Shown here: piece by piece, positions 7,505-9,476 of the stretch
Numbering within the stretch: the first letter of the stretch is position 1
How the letters are laid out: every line of letters starts with the position of its first letter
Assembly: GCA_024640665.1 (NCBI GenBank)
Contig: JAHEEO010000002.1
Location: 32,877 to 42,352, forward strand
From: Rhodospirillales bacterium
GTDB lineage: Bacteria; Pseudomonadota; Gammaproteobacteria; Steroidobacterales; Rariloculaceae
DNA: 9,476 nucleotides
Direction: 5' to 3'
Translations under genes and position numbers: made by a program
Notes under the pieces: generated by a model
What the model saw: only the letters and a program-made list of their open reading frames with translations
Database searches by the model: none
Told to the model about the DNA's origin: nothing

Positions 7505-8886
7505 CAACTGAATACCCGCGTAAGGTCGTTGTAGAAAACGACGCTGAAAATCAAGATAAAAAACAGAATTCCAAACTGCTGTGCGAGCATGTGTACACGC
7601 TCCGATAACGGCGAGCCTTTAATTCCTTCGGCAATTTGAAACACGATCTGTCCGCCGTCGAGCATCGGTATCGGCAATAGATTGAACACACCGAGACTGA
7701 TACTGATAACGCCCAAGAAATTAACGAAAGCGCCAAACCCGGCCTCCGCCGTATCCCCGGCATAGTCTGCAATGGTAATCGGTCCCGACATTGATCGCAG
7801 CGAAATATCGCCAGTCAGCATCCGTCCGATCATTCTCAATGTAAGGGACGACATTTCCCACGTTCGTGCGACGCCTCGAGTGAATCCATCGACCAGGCCA
7901 AAGCGTTGCTCGGCCTCCAAAGACTGTATTAATGCCAGGGTTTCCGGCGGCCATTCAGAGATGGGCCCCACGCCGATACGGCCGAGCACTTCACCTTGTT
8001 CTTCAACGCGGTCTATCGAAACAGACAGCTCAATCGGCGCGCCGTCACGAATCAGACCGAACACGAGCGTCTCGCCCGGTCTCGCCCTCACGAGTGCTGC
8101 AAGTTGATTGAAATCGTCCACGGGCGTTCCGTCGACGCGGACAATGGTGTCCCCGGGTCGAATACCTGCCCGCTCGGCCGCAGCCGCCTCAGTGACTTGA
8201 CCGGCGATCGCCGGCAGCCTCGGCCGCGGACTTATACCCAATGCGTCGAACAACGCCTCGGGCTCGGTGACTTCGGTTTCGCGACCACGGACGTCTATCT
8301 CGATGTTCCGCAGCACGTTGTCCTTGTTGCGGACGTCGAGTTCAATTATTCCGTCCGACAATATTTCGTCGAATATCGCAAACGTCGCGCCTTCCCATGT
8401 TGCGACCGGCCGTTTACCAACCGACTCGATGAGCTCCTGTGCCTGCAAGCCTGCACGGTCTGCAAGTGAACCTGGCTCGACTTGGAAAACCATTGGGCGC
8501 AGTCCCGGCACGCCAATCAAGTAGAGCAGCCAGAATGCCGCTATCGCGAACACAAAATTAATGCCGGGACCCGCGGCGAGTACCGCGATGCGATGCAGCA
8601 CGGGCCGGCGATTGAATGCGCGATCGAGATCAGGCGCATCGGGCTCGGCATCGCGCTCATCGAGCATTTTGACATAACCGCCAAGCGGTATGGCCGCTAT
8701 ACGGTACTCCACACGATCGGCATCGCGGCCCCACCAGCGAAAGATTGCGCGACCAAAGCCAATTGAGAACCTCTCGACTTTGAAATTCAGCCGCCGCGCC
8801 ACCCAGAAGTGCCCGAACTCGTGCACTGCAACCAGCAAGCAGATGGCGACGATGAACGCTAATGCCTTGAATAGTATGTCATTCAT
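7504..8886 (-). CDS. rseP: RIP metalloprotease RseP (site-2 protease)
   Basis: RseP is an inner-membrane zinc protease. In E. coli it cuts the anti-sigma factor RseA after DegS, releasing sigma-E when outer-membrane barrels misfold, and it also clears remnant signal peptides. The protein has 460 residues (E. coli 450). The zinc motif HEFGH is at 22-26, at the same residue numbers as in E. coli, which confirms the ATG at 8886. Four membrane segments lie at about 5-25, 100-124, 386-407 and 437-454. The third metal ligand is Asp410 in NLLPIPMLDGG (402-412). Two periplasmic PDZ domains lie between segments 2 and 3, about 130-220 and 222-305, the second with RAGIRPGD (239-246). The stop shares one base with bamA, linking barrel insertion to its stress sensor. 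Confidence 0.97.
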   Translation of the reverse strand: MNDILFKALAFIVAICLLVAVHEFGHFWVARRLNFKVERFSIGFGRAIFRWWGRDADRVEYRIAAIPLGGYVKMLDERDAEPDAPDLDRAFNRRPVLHRIAVLAAGPGINFVFAIAAFWLLYLIGVPGLRPMVFQVEPGSLADRAGLQAQELIESVGKRPVATWEGATFAIFDEILSDGIIELDVRNKDNVLRNIEIDVRGRETEVTEPEALFDALGISPRPRLPAIAGQVTEAAAAERAGIRPGDTIVRVDGTPVDDFNQLAALVRARPGETLVFGLIRDGAPIELSVSIDRVEEQGEVLGRIGVGPISEWPPETLALIQSLEAEQRFGLVDGFTRGVARTWEMSSLTLRMIGRMLTGDISLRSMSGPITIADYAGDTAEAGFGAFVNFLGVISISLGVFNLLPIPMLDGGQIVFQIAEGIKGSPLSERVHMLAQQFGILFFILIFSVVFYNDLTRVFS

Positions 8887-8999
8887 AGTTGAATATGCTT
8901 ACTGGGGCGCCCTCAAACCTTGGGATACGCACGAAATGTCCTTGCCAGGTCTAATTCTCCACGATGTCGCAGGCCGAATTAAGCCTTCAGAGATTAACA
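8887..8999 (-). other. cdsA-rseP intergenic region, longest gap in the window
   Basis: These 113 nt hold no recognisable gene. Pseudomonas and Xanthomonas carry dxr at this junction, but no dxr N- or C-terminal signature can be read here. An ATG fused to the cdsA stop (TGATG) opens a frame of 33 codons (9000-8899, beginning MLISEGLIRP). It resembles nothing I know and is more likely chance than a gene. I found no convincing sigma-70 or sigma-E promoter. A possible TTGAGG has no matching -10 at standard spacing. The only inverted repeat seen is a four-base AGGC/GCCT pair, too short for a terminator. The sequence just before the rseP ATG has no strong Shine-Dalgarno. Confidence 0.5.
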
Positions 9000-9476
9000 T
9001 CACGTAATGATACCGGCGAGACTTAAGCCCAGCACAAAAATCACCACGGCAGCAGTCAGACTGTCGACCCGATCGAGCACGCCACCGTGCCCAGGCAGAA
9101 ACGACCCGCTATCTTTCAGGCCGGCATTGCGCTTGAACATGCTCACGGTCAAGTCGCCCAGGACCGACACCGCTGCAGTGGCCACGGCCAAAAGCACTAA
9201 CTCCATTGCAGTCACGCCAACGAAGCGACTCGCCACGGCACCCACCACAGCAGCTAAAACGAGTCCGCCAGCCACACCTTCCCAAGTTTTCCCGGGACTT
9301 ACATTTGGCGCGAGTTTCGTCCTTCCCATACTGCGGCCCACCACATAGGCGCCAACATCGGCAGCCCAAACGATCGCCAGTACGATCAATACCAGCTTGC
9401 GGCCGTCTGCTGACGAGGCATGCAGCACCACCAGCAATACCCAGGCGGGCAGCAACGTGGCGATACCCGCGGCAAC
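9000..9476 (-). CDS. cdsA: Phosphatidate cytidylyltransferase (CDP-diacylglycerol synthase), C-terminal part
   Basis: CdsA is an integral inner-membrane enzyme. It converts phosphatidic acid and CTP to CDP-diacylglycerol, the precursor of all bacterial glycerophospholipids. The last 158 codons and the TGA stop are present; the N-terminal half lies beyond the window and the frame is open to the edge. The visible part has several hydrophobic membrane segments, the conserved KLAPNVSPGKTWEG, and the family signature SMFKRNAGLKDSG...PGHGGVLDRVDS near the C-terminus. The signature includes the Lys-Asp and Asp-Arg-x-Asp residues tied to metal and substrate binding. The protein ends shortly after a final membrane segment, as in E. 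coli. An internal TTG at 9455 is not a start. uppS would be expected further upstream. Confidence 0.96.
   Translation of the reverse strand, partial: VAAGIATLLPAWVLLVVLHASSADGRKLVLIVLAIVWAADVGAYVVGRSMGRTKLAPNVSPGKTWEGVAGGLVLAAVVGAVASRFVGVTAMELVLLAVATAAVSVLGDLTVSMFKRNAGLKDSGSFLPGHGGVLDRVDSLTAAVVIFVLGLSLAGIIT

Overview
The window is one continuous minus-strand block of conserved housekeeping genes for the Gram-negative cell envelope. In transcription order, which runs from high to low coordinates, the genes are cdsA (3' part), rseP, bamA, skp, lpxD, fabZ, lpxA, lpxB, rnhB and dnaE (5' part). All ten are recognisable from motifs and family alignment recalled from memory. This order is the classic gammaproteobacterial envelope cluster. 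The E. coli-like DnaE N-terminus, with a degraded PHP metal site, also fits Gammaproteobacteria. GC content looks to be in the mid-50s percent by eye. I cannot name the genus. The direct cdsA-rseP junction differs from Pseudomonas and Xanthomonas, where dxr lies between these two genes.

Layout: positions 9476-9000 hold the C-terminal part of CDP-diacylglycerol synthase. A 113-nt gap follows, the longest non-coding stretch here. Then come the site-2 protease RseP (8886-7504), the outer-membrane barrel insertase BamA (7504-5132) and the periplasmic chaperone Skp (5110-4565). Next are the lipid A and fatty acid genes lpxD (4539-3511), fabZ (3450-2992), lpxA (2995-2225) and lpxB (2221-1037). Last are RNase HII (1032-430) and the first 143 codons of the DNA polymerase III alpha subunit (430-1). 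The genes are very tightly packed: rseP/bamA and rnhB/dnaE share one base, fabZ/lpxA share four, and the other gaps are 3 to 60 nt apart from the 113-nt one. I see no terminator, RNA gene, mobile element, CRISPR array or convincing promoter, so the block probably behaves as one long operon whose main promoter lies beyond the right edge.

The genes build the outer membrane together. CdsA supplies CDP-diacylglycerol for phospholipids. FabZ makes the acyl-ACP pool from the same 3-hydroxyacyl-ACPs that LpxA and LpxD consume. LpxA, LpxD and LpxB carry out three early steps of lipid A synthesis. Skp and BamA escort and insert beta-barrel proteins, and RseP relays barrel-misfolding stress to the sigma-E pathway. 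RnhB and DnaE are the replication and repair tail of the cluster.

I found no undescribed system. The points worth a second look are residue-level: a Met at the acyl-ruler position of LpxA, an unusual acyl-selector segment in LpxD, an Arg-to-Cys change in the GRG motif of RNase HII, a Gly-to-Cys change in the GEASGD motif of LpxB, and the cdsA-rseP junction without dxr.
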